Source: Nissolia schottii
Taxonomy: Eukaryota; Streptophyta; Magnoliopsida; Fabales; Fabaceae
Assembly (NCBI GenBank): GCA_003254905.1
Contig: QANU01001174.1
Location: forward strand, 520,919 to 584,918
Direction of reading: 5' to 3'
Length of the DNA: 64,000 nt
Part shown: piece after piece, positions 37,211 to 48,831 of the stretch
How positions within the stretch are numbered: the first letter of the stretch is position 1
Layout of the letters: every line of letters begins with the position of its first letter
Position numbers and translations under genes: made by a program
Notes under the pieces: generated by a model
Told to the model about the DNA's origin: nothing
Seen by the model: the letters and a program-made list of their open reading frames with translations, nothing else
The model's database searches: none

Positions 37211-39812
37211 GTTATTCTTTAGGATACTTTTATATTTAAGAATAATGTTTCTCCTCTTAATATCAACCTCATCAGCCAACAAACTTGAAAGAAAAATTTT
37301 ATTAAGAAAAATTTTATTTCATGAGTTTCCAAGGGATGGAGGACATTTCTCAGCTTATATTATTACTGGTACAGGCAATAAAATTTATTTTAAAAAGAAC
37401 TAAATTAGGGACCTCCTCTCGTAATGTAATCACTTTTTCTTCCGTTTAAGAATGAGATAAAAAATTGCTGAAATTAAGTCTCCCAATAAAAAGATTATTT
37501 TAGATTCATTAATGTGCATGTTATTATACATGGGATGCTACATGTATAATAATATTTAGACAACATTTAAGTAATTCTATCATAAAAGCACAAGTCTCAT
37601 CATATTCAAATTTTCTCTTTCCATAGTGAGACTCGTCTTTTACTAGAGTTGTCCAAAAGTTGACGTACCCGTAACATTCTTGTATTATATATACATCTGA
37701 ATATGGCAATGATATCATTACTGAGGGTGCGTTTGGTGGGTTTGCTACAAATATCGGATTAAATGTCAGGCTTAACATGCAAGAGCGTGGGTGGCTTCTT
37801 ATAATTATTAATTAGTTGCGTTGGGGCTTTATTTTCCAAGTTCCTTGTACCATGGCTTCAGATGGTTTAAAACTGATCTTCCAACTGGCTATTACAATGT
37901 TGGTCCTTGTATAGATAGTTTATATTAAACCAATTAATCAATTCAGAAATTTAGTTCCCATCTGCTAAATTTATTTCATGCACGTGCTTAATATATGCAC
38001 ACTCGCATATATTAAATGTTTGATGGCAAAAATATTTAATTTGTGAGTGAGATGCTCGTACACCTAGCTAATGAAACAAATAATGTATAATGTTGTGTGT
38101 CAAAATTCAAGGCTAGTATATTATATATAGTCTAAAGTACTGGCATAAGCTGGACGGCAAGACCTAGTATATGTTGGCCTGCTAAGAAAAGCAAATGGAA
38201 GAAGCGAGATAAGTTTGTAAACTTCGCATGCAAATATCTTTAAACCGACGAGAAATATATAGTAATCTTTAAACCCTATATGCTAACAATCGGACGTAAT
38301 AGCGAGTAGCAAAGTAGATTTGAAAAATTGATTATCCCGATTATTGAATTTTTTTTATGTATTATATTTAAAGAGTGAGTATTTAAGTTTTACATTAATA
38401 AAATTTAGACTAAGTAAATATTTTTTTTCTGTTTTAAATATTTATTTTTTATTTTATTTTTTATGATTTTAAAATATTTATTCATTTATAATATTTAGGT
38501 GTAATTGCTTATTTTTTTTCTCTTCATATATACTCCTAATTGTAGTGAAACATTTATTAATATAATGGATATAAAGAGAATAATAATTGTATCAGAAATA
38601 AAATTTTATTTTTTTATATATGGATAATTTTGTTAATTCATATTATTTTATGCATTTATCAAGATATTTTTTGTTTACCTTGGTGTGTATAATTTAGTTT
38701 TGGAAGGTTAAAACAAAACAGGGGGAGTAGTATATATTTGAAAAGATCTATAAATTTATTGTCTTAAAATTTTAGAATAAGATATGACGTCTATCATGTT
38801 TTGGAGGAGTCTTAAATGATCCTCGTCATTTCTGGTGCATGATGCATCTTGAGGCATAAATTGGGTGTACTGTGGACTATTAGATTGTTAGCCGTCCATG
38901 TGTCATGTAAACTCATCTACGGGTGAAATTGGGTACTGGAAACCTATTATGAGTCATCCATGTGTCATGTAAACTTATCTACAGGTGAAATTGGGCACTA
39001 AACACCTATTATGACTTACTTTGTAATACTGACTCTATTGTTTTAATTATTTGATTGTTATTTGTTAGTCCTGAGATAGTTCATTAACTACAATGATAGT
39101 GTATTGTTTCTCAGATCTATGATTGTGTACTTGTGTTGGTGGTTGTGATTCTTGTGGGTTGATGTTGCTGGATTTTTCAGTAAAAGTAAAAAATTAAAAA
39201 AGTGGTGAAGGGTAAACTAGTAAATTAGAAGAAATCCCTTAGCCCATTTATCTAAATCCTTTCTCAGATATATCTTCTTCTTCTTTGTTCTCTGTCGATG
39301 GTTGTTTGTCAGTGGCTCGCTGGCCACAATGTCCACCACGAGCCTCCACCACAGCTCCACAAGTGAGAAAGAATGAAGATTGGGAACAATGAAGACAATG
39401 AGAGATGAAGCAGATCGGGGGTCGCCCGCGATGGAAGGCAGAGCGGTCGCCACTGATGGAAAGGAAAGGAGGTTGCCGACTGTGAAAGGGAACGAGACAA
39501 ATGAAAGGCAAAAGAGATAGAGAAAGGATTTTAAGACAGATATTAACTAGCAAAATATATGGGAAATGAGTTATAACAAGTAAATCCAACTTAAAGTGCA
39601 CGGTGTGGAACAAGGTTCATCACAAAATGAAAGTTTAGAGTGCATGACACCTTTCTCCCCATGTTTTTGTGTCTCATTTAGTGCGTTGATTTAAATCTTT
39701 TTATTTAACAAATAATTTTTTTAATTAATGTTTTACGTGCGGTGCTAAAGATAATGATATTATTGTACATGATCATCTTTCATTGAAACAAAAATGTAAT
39801 AATAAATAAATA
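37211..39812. other. AT-rich intergenic region with a 61-base tandem repeat
   Basis: A two-unit tandem repeat (period about 61) lies at about 38890-39012, each unit containing CATGTGTCATGTAAAC and GGTGAAATTGGG. Minus-strand frames at 39217-39613 lack known domains and are not called. Otherwise nothing recognised. Confidence 0.4.
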
Positions 39813-40200
39813 AGGTGATTTTTTTGGTTATCTTATGGGATAAATACCGTATGGTATTTAATTTAACTATTTTTAATAATTTTTACAACTAAATTTATTA
39901 ATTTTTGTTATTATGTCATATTTTATATGATTGTAATAAACTTTTCATTAGTCAAATAATTGAAAGAATCAACTTATAAAAGATTTAGAGATTTTCAAAT
40001 TATTTGAGCTTATAATGCGTTTCTCTACAAATATTGTATTAAAAAGTATTAATTTATCATATTAAATTATATAATTCATTAATATGTCAATTAAATTATA
40101 AAATAATAATAAAAATCAATGAATTTAGTTATAAAAATTATTAAAAATAATTAAATAAGATATCCTAGAGTATTTACCCTAAAGCAGCTAAGAAACCACC
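39813..40200 (+). mobile_element. MITE, copy 1
   Basis: About 390 bases with long terminal inverted repeats: the left end GGTGATTTTTTTGGTTATCT pairs with the reverse complement of the right end (GCAGCTAAGAAACCACC). Internal sequence, including TTTTTAATAATTTTTACAAC and ATATAATTCATTAATATGTC, matches the copy at 54845-55210 in the same orientation. TAAATA-type words flank both ends, consistent with an AT-rich target duplication. Confidence 0.75.
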
Positions 40201-40658
40201 TGTAAATAAAGCTTAAATGCTCCTATGAGTGCTGCAGATTTTAGCTAATACCAAAACCGTTTATTTGGATGAAACTTCTGGTACTCATGAAGTCAGTTGA
40301 GTTATGACACGTTTATTTTGCACTTCTCAGATTATCTCTTCATTTTACAGGTGTGAGATTGAGCTCTCGCTTAAGCAATGACCTATCTAATTATGACACA
40401 TTTAGTTTTTATTGTGTATAGACTTATTTAATTTGAATTGAAGCGGCAGATTCTTCTAAAACAATATTTTCAAATTAACAATTTGGAACCAACTTTTTTA
40501 CCCTTATATATTTAAAAACCTATTTAAACAGTATTTATTAAATGTACAAACGAAAAGAACAATATTTATAATATATTTAAGAAAGTCATTAAAAATGATC
40601 AAGTGATGAAAAATTTGAATACTATGCATGAAATTATAAATTTAAACTTTATTTATTA

Positions 40659-40694
<36 letters not shown>

Positions 40695-40724
40695 TTATGG
40701 ACTGAACCATAAAAGTCTACTCTA
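40201..40724. other. AT-rich spacer
   Basis: No gene seen. An (AT)n run at about 40665-40692 precedes the LTR-like block. Confidence 0.35.
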
Positions 40725-41145
40725 GAGGCTCAGGCCCAAGGGTTTGTGGAGCAACCTGACCCGACCAAATCGTCCCATGGAGCAACCCGACTTGACCATA
40801 GCCTCTCTCTAGCAAGCCAACATAACGGCCCGAGATGATCGCCCCTCAAAGGATAACGCGACCCGAGATGCTCTCTCTCCAACGAGTCCCGTAGTCCGAG
40901 ATATCCTTCCCCTATCAAACCATGCGGAACAATTCACAACACTAGGTATCACACAGATATTTAACCCTTAGCAACACCTCAGGTACAGATCCATCTCACT
41001 CTTACTTACTCCATCACCTCATTCTCTTATTGACTTGAGCGTTGGAGTCCTTCCAGGTACCCACGCGACTTTCAACATCAGAGACCTACCACTTGCAGAG
41101 AAACTCCAGGATTCGGCTTGTCCCGAGGATCATACTTCGGTACTA
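40725..41145. mobile_element. LTR retrotransposon fragment, probably Gypsy-type LTR
   Basis: A GC-richer block with short direct words (CGACCCGAGATG, GGAGCAACCCGAC) and TTGACTTGAGCGTTGGAGTC, a phrase I associate with LTRs of legume Gypsy elements. AT repeats border both sides, so true LTR ends and target duplication could not be set. No coding part is present. Confidence 0.45.
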
Positions 41146-42654
41146 TATATATATGCTCTTAATATCAAACTCAATTAAAACAAAAACAAAAAAGACAAAA
41201 CCTTAGGGTAAGAAGCGAAAGAAAACAATTTGTTGAAGGATATACCGATATCATGGAGGAAAACGTAATGCTTTTAAGATTTAACCTATCTCTATTCTGG
41301 TATAGAAAATGAAGTAGTGCAAACCACAGAGTCAGAGCGCACAAAGATCGCATGGACATAGTGCACACATGTAGCAAAACAACCTAATTTATGTTAGGAT
41401 GAAGTTAATTGAGTCAGTTCAATGAATTAACAGTTCACTTATACATTTTATTAAAGTTAAAAAGTAGTGAGTTAACCGATGAATTAATGTGTTTTTCTTT
41501 ATGATGAAAAACTAATTTAATCATATAAAAATTAGTTCACAATAATTAAAAACAGAAGCAAAATAAGAATAACATCTATGGTCATTAACTTCTAATTAGT
41601 TCACCATGCGCTCGACTCCTTTCAGTATAGTTTAAAGGTTATCTAAAAAATTGTCTTAAATAACGTCACTCTTTTTTATTGGAATATCTTGTAGTGCTAA
41701 AGTAGACACTGTACCAAGGACAAAACTTTGAGGGTAAAAAACAAAAGAAAACAAATTAGCCGAAGTATGTCGCGATGTCATGTAGGAAAAGGCAATGCCT
41801 TAAGATTTAAAGAATTAAGTCTCTCTATATGTTTCTCCTTGGAAGTCAATTCCGTTAACCAAATAAGTATATTTTTTAGTTTTCTATATCTCAATTGAAT
41901 CACCCGCACTTATAAAGAAATTAATTAAGGCCTGATCGCTGACTAAAAGTATTTTAATATTGAAGTAAAGATTTTTTTGATGAGAGTTGTTTCCATTTTC
42001 AAAGGTTCAAATTCAAAATTATTGGTTAAGAAATCAAGATTCTCCTGTTACATTGACTATCTAGTTAATTTTATAATTTAAGATAACTTTTTTATTAATT
42101 ATAAATTTTATGGAAATTTTCCTATTAATTAATACCAAGGAATTTTGTAAATTTCATAACATAACGAAGAGTTCTGTTTTATGTTGTTGGGCTATCGTCG
42201 GAAAATTTTAATGTTATGAAAATTAGTTCACAATAATTAAAAACAAATAAGAAAATAGCATCAATCATCATGATTAACATGTAATTATTTCTTCCCGAAG
42301 ATTAGATCAAATGATCAATCCCTTGATTATACTCCTACGCCAAGTCAAATATTTTCATATTATAAAACCACCTCCGAACTCCAACCCTTTTTCATCTTCA
42401 CCAAACATCTCCGAAAACGACTCACACTCCTATTCCCACCTTCTCCAACTCCCCTAATTATTGTTGTTTTCACTTTATCCAAATCTCCACACAAAAGTAA
42501 TTAATTTTGAAAAAGGAATCCTACCAATAACACCATCGATCTACCCTAACTCATATTCCTCGCTTCTTTTTCTCTCACTCTCCACACATTATATATATTT
42601 GTGGTTGAGAGGGAGGGAGAGAGAGAGAGTAATAAAGATTCATTGGTTAGGTTA
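41146..42654. other. intergenic region and OVATE promoter side
   Basis: AT-rich DNA. Two related segments (about 41180-41280 and 41725-41820) share CAAAAC, GGGTAA, GAAAGAAAAC...AT-rich and TGTCATG/GGAGGAAA words and look like a local duplication. The last 150 bases include TATATATATTTG near 42590 and a GA-rich leader (GAGAGGGAGGGAGAGAGAGA) just before the OVATE gene. Confidence 0.35.
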
Positions 42655-43242
42655 ATGTCTTCCTCCAACAATAAGAAAACTCTTTTCAGAACTATATTCA
42701 CAGCAAACGGAAGCTGTGGCTGTAGAAAAACAAAGGCCACCGAAGTACACGAGCCAACACCAAAACCCAAAATCTCCAATATTAATAATATTCATCACAT
42801 GAACACAACAAACCCTAGCAACATGACTTCTTCTTTCTCTTTTACTCCTTCACACAGCGGTGCCTTCTCTTTGGAGGACAAAGAAGATTCCACCTCCGAA
42901 TCCGAAACCACTCAAGATCGCAACAAGATCATCACCACCAACCTTGTTGTGGCGGCCAAACAAAGCCCGCTGGCGGACAGCGTGGCGGTTGAGAAGGACT
43001 CCTCGGATCCGTACCATGATTTCAGGCACTCGATGCTCCAAATGATCTTCGAGAAGGAGATCGAATCGGAAGACGATCTTCGAGATCTCTTGCAGTGCTT
43101 TCTTCAGCTTAACGCCTCGCCTCACCACCATGTCATCGTTAAGGTCTTCAACGAGATATGCCAAGAAGCCTTCCCTGAAAAGGTTAGTATTGAAAGACCT
43201 CCGAAACCTCGCCGGAGCCAGGTCATCGAAAATAAATACTAG
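42655..43242 (+). CDS. OFP: OVATE family protein
   Basis: An intronless gene of 195 residues. The C-terminal OVATE (DUF623) domain lies at about 111-172 and includes DPYHDFRHSMLQMI, the acidic EIESEDDLRDLLQCFLQLN stretch and HHHVIVKVFNEICQEAF. The N-terminal half is low-complexity (Ser/Asn/Thr-rich) with a CGCRK motif at 21-25. OVATE proteins are plant-specific nuclear or cytoskeleton-linked repressors that shape organ growth and interact with TALE homeodomain proteins; this function is inferred. The ATG at 42655 is the first Met in frame after a GA-rich leader. Many OVATE genes are intronless, as here. Confidence 0.92.
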   Translation: MSSSNNKKTLFRTIFTANGSCGCRKTKATEVHEPTPKPKISNINNIHHMNTTNPSNMTSSFSFTPSHSGAFSLEDKEDSTSESETTQDRNKIITTNLVVAAKQSPLADSVAVEKDSSDPYHDFRHSMLQMIFEKEIESEDDLRDLLQCFLQLNASPHHHVIVKVFNEICQEAFPEKVSIERPPKPRRSQVIENKY

Positions 43243-43882
43243 GCTAGCTAAGAAATTCTTGGATGCTCTCAAAGTAGATATGCCTACACTTATATAGTTT
43301 GCTTCTATTTCTTAGATACATTTTTAAATAAACATATTTAAATAATATCCTATTTAGATACATTAATTTAATGATATATCTAAAAATTTAAAGTGATTAT
43401 GTTATGTTATGTGTGGTACATAGCAAAGTTTTTCTCTTGATTTAGGAGCATCTTATAAGATTTTCTCTACTAGCTATATATGGCCTTTACTGTATATAAT
43501 TCATGTGAAGCATTTTCATTCGTAGGTGGGAAGAAGCTGATCACTGATCAGTGTAGAAAACATCGCGCTTGTAAATTGGCTCATGACGAATTCATTAATT
43601 TACCGGTGTATGTTTATGTGTGCTGGCTGGGGTTGAAACTAATTAAGAAGTTGGGGTTTTGTATGAAAAGAAAAACTATTAAAGCTTGAAGATTGAGAAA
43701 TGAAAGTGGTTGTATGAGTTACAAGGAAAATAAGGCTTGTGGTTTGATTGATATTTTCTTCAGTTGTTTTTACTTTTAAGTTTTAGTGATTGGTAAAGCA
43801 ATGTAGAGTTACGATACTTGAACATCAAAATCAAAATTTGATAGAAAAACACACACTTCAATATAAATATGTAATATATTGC

Positions 43883-43916
<34 letters not shown>
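43243..43916. other. OVATE 3' flank ending in an AT microsatellite
   Basis: AT-rich 3' flank. An (AT)n run from about 43885 to 43916 leads straight into the assembly gap. Confidence 0.45.
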
Positions 43917-44329
43917 NNNNNNNNNNNNNNNNNNNNNNNNNNNNNNNNNNNNNNNNNNNNNNNNNNNNNNNNNNNNNNNNNNNNNNNNNNNNNNNNNNNN
44001 NNNNNNNNNNNNNNNNNNNNNNNNNNNNNNNNNNNNNNNNNNNNNNNNNNNNNNNNNNNNNNNNNNNNNNNNNNNNNNNNNNNNNNNNNNNNNNNNNNNN
44101 NNNNNNNNNNNNNNNNNNNNNNNNNNNNNNNNNNNNNNNNNNNNNNNNNNNNNNNNNNNNNNNNNNNNNNNNNNNNNNNNNNNNNNNNNNNNNNNNNNNN
44201 NNNNNNNNNNNNNNNNNNNNNNNNNNNNNNNNNNNNNNNNNNNNNNNNNNNNNNNNNNNNNNNNNNNNNNNNNNNNNNNNNNNNNNNNNNNNNNNNNNNN
44301 NNNNNNNNNNNNNNNNNNNNNNNNNNNNN
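43917..44329. other. assembly gap (N run)
   Basis: 413 unknown bases. The gap begins inside an (AT)n microsatellite, a common cause of assembly failure. Open frames reported across it are meaningless. Confidence 0.99.
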
Positions 44330-46186
44330 CATCATCTTGATTCCCTTTAATTAGAGTTAATATCACTATAAGATATATGGACTATATCTTTATGAGATTA
44401 TGAAATAATCTTACATAAAATACATGAGACTTATTACTTACTTTTTTCTTTCTTTCTCTCACTTCTTTCACATAGTATTTCATATTCCTTCACTTTTTGG
44501 TGTATAAATATCATTCTTATTTAAAAAAATTAAATCGAAAGCATAACAGAGTGAATTGAATTTATGTAATGTTTCTAAGTAAGAGGGCCTCCGACCTGCA
44601 CGAGGTCGAGGGAGTCGACGTTAGCTTTCAGCAGTCGGTACTGTCGGAGGCAGGATAATGGTCGATGAGAGTTGTGATTATTGCAAACTCTGATTCTGGG
44701 TTAGCCGCCCAGACTTCTTTAATTACAATGCGTTGTTGATGAATCGTCATCACTTGAGGGAGGGAGCGAGAGAGCCTTTGTTAATTTTAAACTTTTCCGC
44801 CAACAAGATTTTCTTTCTCCCTTCATTATATATAGTATCTCCACTTCTGCGGCTTTGACTTGAGCCGAAATTAAGAATTAATTAATGCAAGTTATTTTAA
44901 ATGTATTAAATGATGTCATATCACCCAGGGTCCAAACAGAATCTTATTATATTTATCAATATTCTACTAAATTATTTATATCAATAATTTAGATATTACT
45001 AAATCTAAGAATAATCTCAAATATGTATGTCTTAAAGATAGAACATAAATAAAATCAATTCATAAGCACGATCCAACTTTTCCAATAAATCTCCACTTTG
45101 ACGAATACTCCACCATCATGGAAATTGTTAACAATTCCACCTTGATATAAGCCGTCTAGTCATGTGCAAATCTTTATGAAAAACCATGATGACCCTTACT
45201 TACAATTACCACAAATAGGTAACATTGGTCTCAACGCGTATCTGCTACAAATCATCCGAATCAACTAAATCACATCGTTCCACACCTTATTCGAGACTTC
45301 GTTTAATGAACATGTGAAACTCTGCAATCTAGCTCATATGAGCTCAAACCTTCATGAACACCATGAAGAATCCTTATTTATAAATACTACAATGCGCACA
45401 AGCTACACATCCGAATCAACAAGATAACATGACTCTACTAGATTCGAAAACATCTGCCAATAACATGTGTAACCGCACAATCTATCGTCTTCCCATTCTC
45501 TTTTCATCAAATAAGCAAATCCATCAAGATTTGATCTTGTACCACACATATTTGTAGCCTTACCAAACTATTAGCTCTGATACTATAGATGCACTCTTTC
45601 GCGGTCTCTGTTGCTCCTTCTGAGTTTTGGAATGAGTCTTTGTTGCTCAATGTGCCAACAATTGTGAGTGGATGAGTTACCAGGGTTACTCACATCTTAT
45701 CTAGGAGGGAATACTGTCGAGACCTTTTCATTGAGCAATAGTTTCAGGTAAAGCAAAAAATAAACACTTCAAAATAATGCCTAGCACGATTTGTAGTACA
45801 TCGTTCCAAGTCATTTCTTTTCTTTGTTCATTTTTTGTATCCATTTTAGATTTTTTGTCCAACCGCTTCTTTATTTCAAAATTTACTCTTCCATAGCTTG
45901 TTAAAATACTAAAATTCCAAATATATTTGAGAACAACAACACGTTAACAACTAATACAAGACTGACAATACCACAAGGTAGGGTATGTGGCTAGCTAACG
46001 AATTTCACCACCAGAAAGCATTTTATCAAAATGAAGTCACCTAGTATTCAAAGAAACTTCAAATCATATCCCCTGAAGTGTGAGCTCACAATGTCAAAGG
46101 AGGAACAAGCCATGTTAAGTGTTAAGCCACTAGATGCTACTATACCACCACCACGCTAGATTCCAAAACAGTGATCAGTTCCACAT
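44330..46186 (-). mobile_element. degenerate LTR-retrotransposon-like region
   Basis: GCTCTGATACTA at 45574-45585 reads TAGTATCAGAGC on the minus strand, one base off the usual initiator-Met tRNA primer-binding site of plant LTR retrotransposons (TGGTATCAGAGC). It is preceded on that strand by GAGTGCA, a possible LTR end. The 45000-45570 stretch, with AATCTCCACTTTGACGAAT, resembles non-coding Copia-related repeats. No gag or pol frame survives, and LTR borders were not resolved. The last 150 bases flank the Mutator-like element. Confidence 0.4.
46178..46186. repeat. left target-site duplication of the Mutator-like element
   Basis: GTTCCACAT here matches TTTCCACAT at 50407-50415 in 8 of 9 positions. 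Nine bases is the usual target duplication length for Mutator-like elements. Confidence 0.75.
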
Positions 46187-46532
46187 GAGTTTTTTTTACT
46201 ATAATGCCCCTGTTACTCAAACAAATTACCAAAATGCCTTTATTTCAAAACATATTACAGGAATACACCTGTTTTGGCCAGCATGGCACCTGTGGCCATG
46301 TGGCGAGACCACGTCAGATTCGTCAATCCACTAGGCGAAGCCACGTAGGATTCGCCAAAGCGGTAGGCGAATTACCCCTAAATTCGCCAACGTGGACGCC
46401 ACATGTGCACTATATTCGCCAACCGATTTGGCGAATTCTATATAAATTCGCCAACCAGTTTGGTGAATTTTCCCTTGGTCCCTATATAACAACCCCATCC
46501 CTTGGTCCCTAATTCCAAATATATTTGCCAAT

Positions 46533-48786
46533 ATGACTCAACCTTCTGTTTGTGTGAACTTATCTCAATGTGAAAATACACTAATGAGAGAAGTGTTATT
46601 TGATACAAGTGATGGCGAAGAGTATTTACCTGTTGTTGCTGTTGATGATGATGATTTAAGTATTCAAAAGATGAGGTCGATGCATTTGTTAATGTGCATC
46701 AAGTTTCTCCAATTCACTTTGTTCATAACAATGACCCTCCAGTTGGTGTTTTCGCTAACAATGTCCATCCAGCTAATGTTATTCTTGAAAATGTATTTAA
46801 GCCTCCTTGTCCTAAATTTTCAAAAATTAATTGGGATGCATTTGCTAATGGTGAGACCACTGGATTTGTTGAGTGTGACACTTGGAGTTCACAAGAAGAA
46901 CTATTTGTTGGATTGCAATTTCCAACAAAAGACGTCATAAAGTCAGCTTTAGATCATTTTTCAATCAAAATGCATCAAGATTATAAGGTTGAATTGTCTG
47001 ATACACAAAGGCTAACTGCTAAGTGTTCTCAATTTGGGGCTTCTTGCAATTGGAGAGTTAGGGCTATTAATAGTAAGAGGTGTAAAAATGAAAATATTCT
47101 CAATATAATGGACCATACAATTGTGTAAACATCTCTATGACTCAAGATCATAAGAAGTTGCGATTTGTTTTGGTCCAAAGGTATATACAGGGCATGGTTA
47201 GAACACAACCTGATGTTGAGATATGCTTGTTACTTGAGAGGATTAAAAGTATATTTGGTTATAATTTGTCATATCGAAAAGCTTGGTTGGCGAAGCAAAG
47301 AACATCTATTAAGATTTTTGGTGATTAGGAGGAATCTTATGAGAGGTTGCCTAGATGATTAGAGGTCATGAAACATTTTATGCCAGACGCTGTGGTGTTG
47401 TTGGAAACTGATGACTATGTGGTGCATAATTGAGTTGATCAATTAAAGCAAATGTTTGTTCGCTTGTTTTGGACTTTTAAACCATGTGTGCTTGGATTTC
47501 GATTTTGCAAGCCATTTATTCAAAGTGATGGGACTCATTTATATGGAAAATATAAACAAAAATTGTTGATTGCAACTACACTAGATGGAAACCGAAGACC
47601 ATTACCTCTTGCATTTGCTATTGTTGATGGGGAAACAAAGGAAGCTTGGAGTTGGTTCTTATCTTGCATTCGTGAACATGTCACACGAGAACAAGGAATA
47701 TGTTTGATATCTGATCGACATAAGAGTATTATTATAGCAATAGTGGATAATGTTAACCTTTGATGGCAACCACCTTATGCGTATCATGTGTATTGTCTAC
47801 GTCATATTACCAGTAATTTTAACAGCAAGTTTCACAATGTGTCGTTGAAGAACTCTTTGAAGAGCATAGGTAATAAATTTGTTTCTTTCATTTAAAGTAT
47901 CCATAATTGTTGATTTTAGCTAGATAATAACCGTTGTAAAAATTTTGTAGGACATGAAACTTGTCGACCAAAATTTGATGAGGTTGGATAAATTCACTGA
48001 GACAGAAGAAATATCCAATTGGATTAAAAAATTCCTAAAGAAAAGTGGAGTTTAGCATATGATGATGGTGGTCGAAGATTTGGTCATATGACAACCAACC
48101 TGTTAGAGTGTATAAATAAAGTTTTAAAGGGGGTCAGACGTCTACCAATAACTGCACTAGTTCAGATGACTTATTTCAAATTGGTAGAATACTTTTTCAA
48201 GATAAAAGCCAAGGCCAAAAAGAAACTTTATGTGGATAATCAATAATATACTGATGCTTTCTATGAAATTTGGTTGCATAACATTGAAAAGGCAAGCTCC
48301 CACCATGTGACCTTATTTGATAGGAGGACAACTTAATTTCTTGTTGAAGAGGCATTCAACCCTCAAACACAAGAAAAAGGTAAAAAAATTACTTTAAGCC
48401 TTCAAGAAGGTTGGCGTGATTATGGTATATTTCAAGCATTGCACTTTCCTTACTCTCATGCATTGGCAGCATGTTCTTCTAAGGCGATTGACCCTTATCA
48501 ATATGTGCATAATGTGTATAAAAATGAAAGTGTTTATCGAGCTTATAAGGCTTTATGGGAGTCCATCAAGGATGAACCATGGTGGCCACCAACTCTTGAT
48601 TTGACATGAGTGCCTGACCCTAGATTGGGCAGCGATAAAGGACGACCTAATTCAATCAGAATTAGAAATGAGATGGATTAGGTTGAGAAAGGTCTGATGC
48701 AACACTATTCACGGTGCAGACTGACTGGCCATAATAGTCGTCGTTGCAAAGCTTTAGTGAATAATGTTGGCAGACCATCAAGTTAA
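46533..48786 (+). pseudogene. MULE transposase pseudogene
   Basis: Pieces in shifting frames read as a MuDR-type transposase. A zinc-finger-like N-terminal DNA-binding region is at about 46830-47120 (WDAFANGE through CNWRVRA). The DDE transposase core is at about 47500-47765 (QSDGTHLYGKYK, LPLAFAIVDGE, AWSWFLSCIREH, LISDRHKSI). A C-terminal part (about 48416-48786) carries a CX2-type knuckle remnant (YSRCRLTGHNSRRC). A frameshift near 46665 and at least six in-frame stops break it. Several stops sit where related transposases have Trp (W), at about 47328, 47358, 48607 and 48678. A likely intron lies at about 47869-47951. Confidence 0.85.
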
Positions 48787-48831
48787 ACTAGTTTGACATG
48801 TTTTATTGTTGTTATGTTATGGTTATGGTTT

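Noticed and set aside
43760-44366. Open frames running across the gap
   Set aside because: They consist mostly of unknown bases and an AT microsatellite.
46380-46475. TTTGGCGAA words in the MULE ends as E2F-binding sites, given the E2F gene in the window
   Set aside because: The E2F consensus needs G/C after CG (TTSSCGSS); here AA follows. The words occur as inverted pairs, better explained as element-specific repeats.
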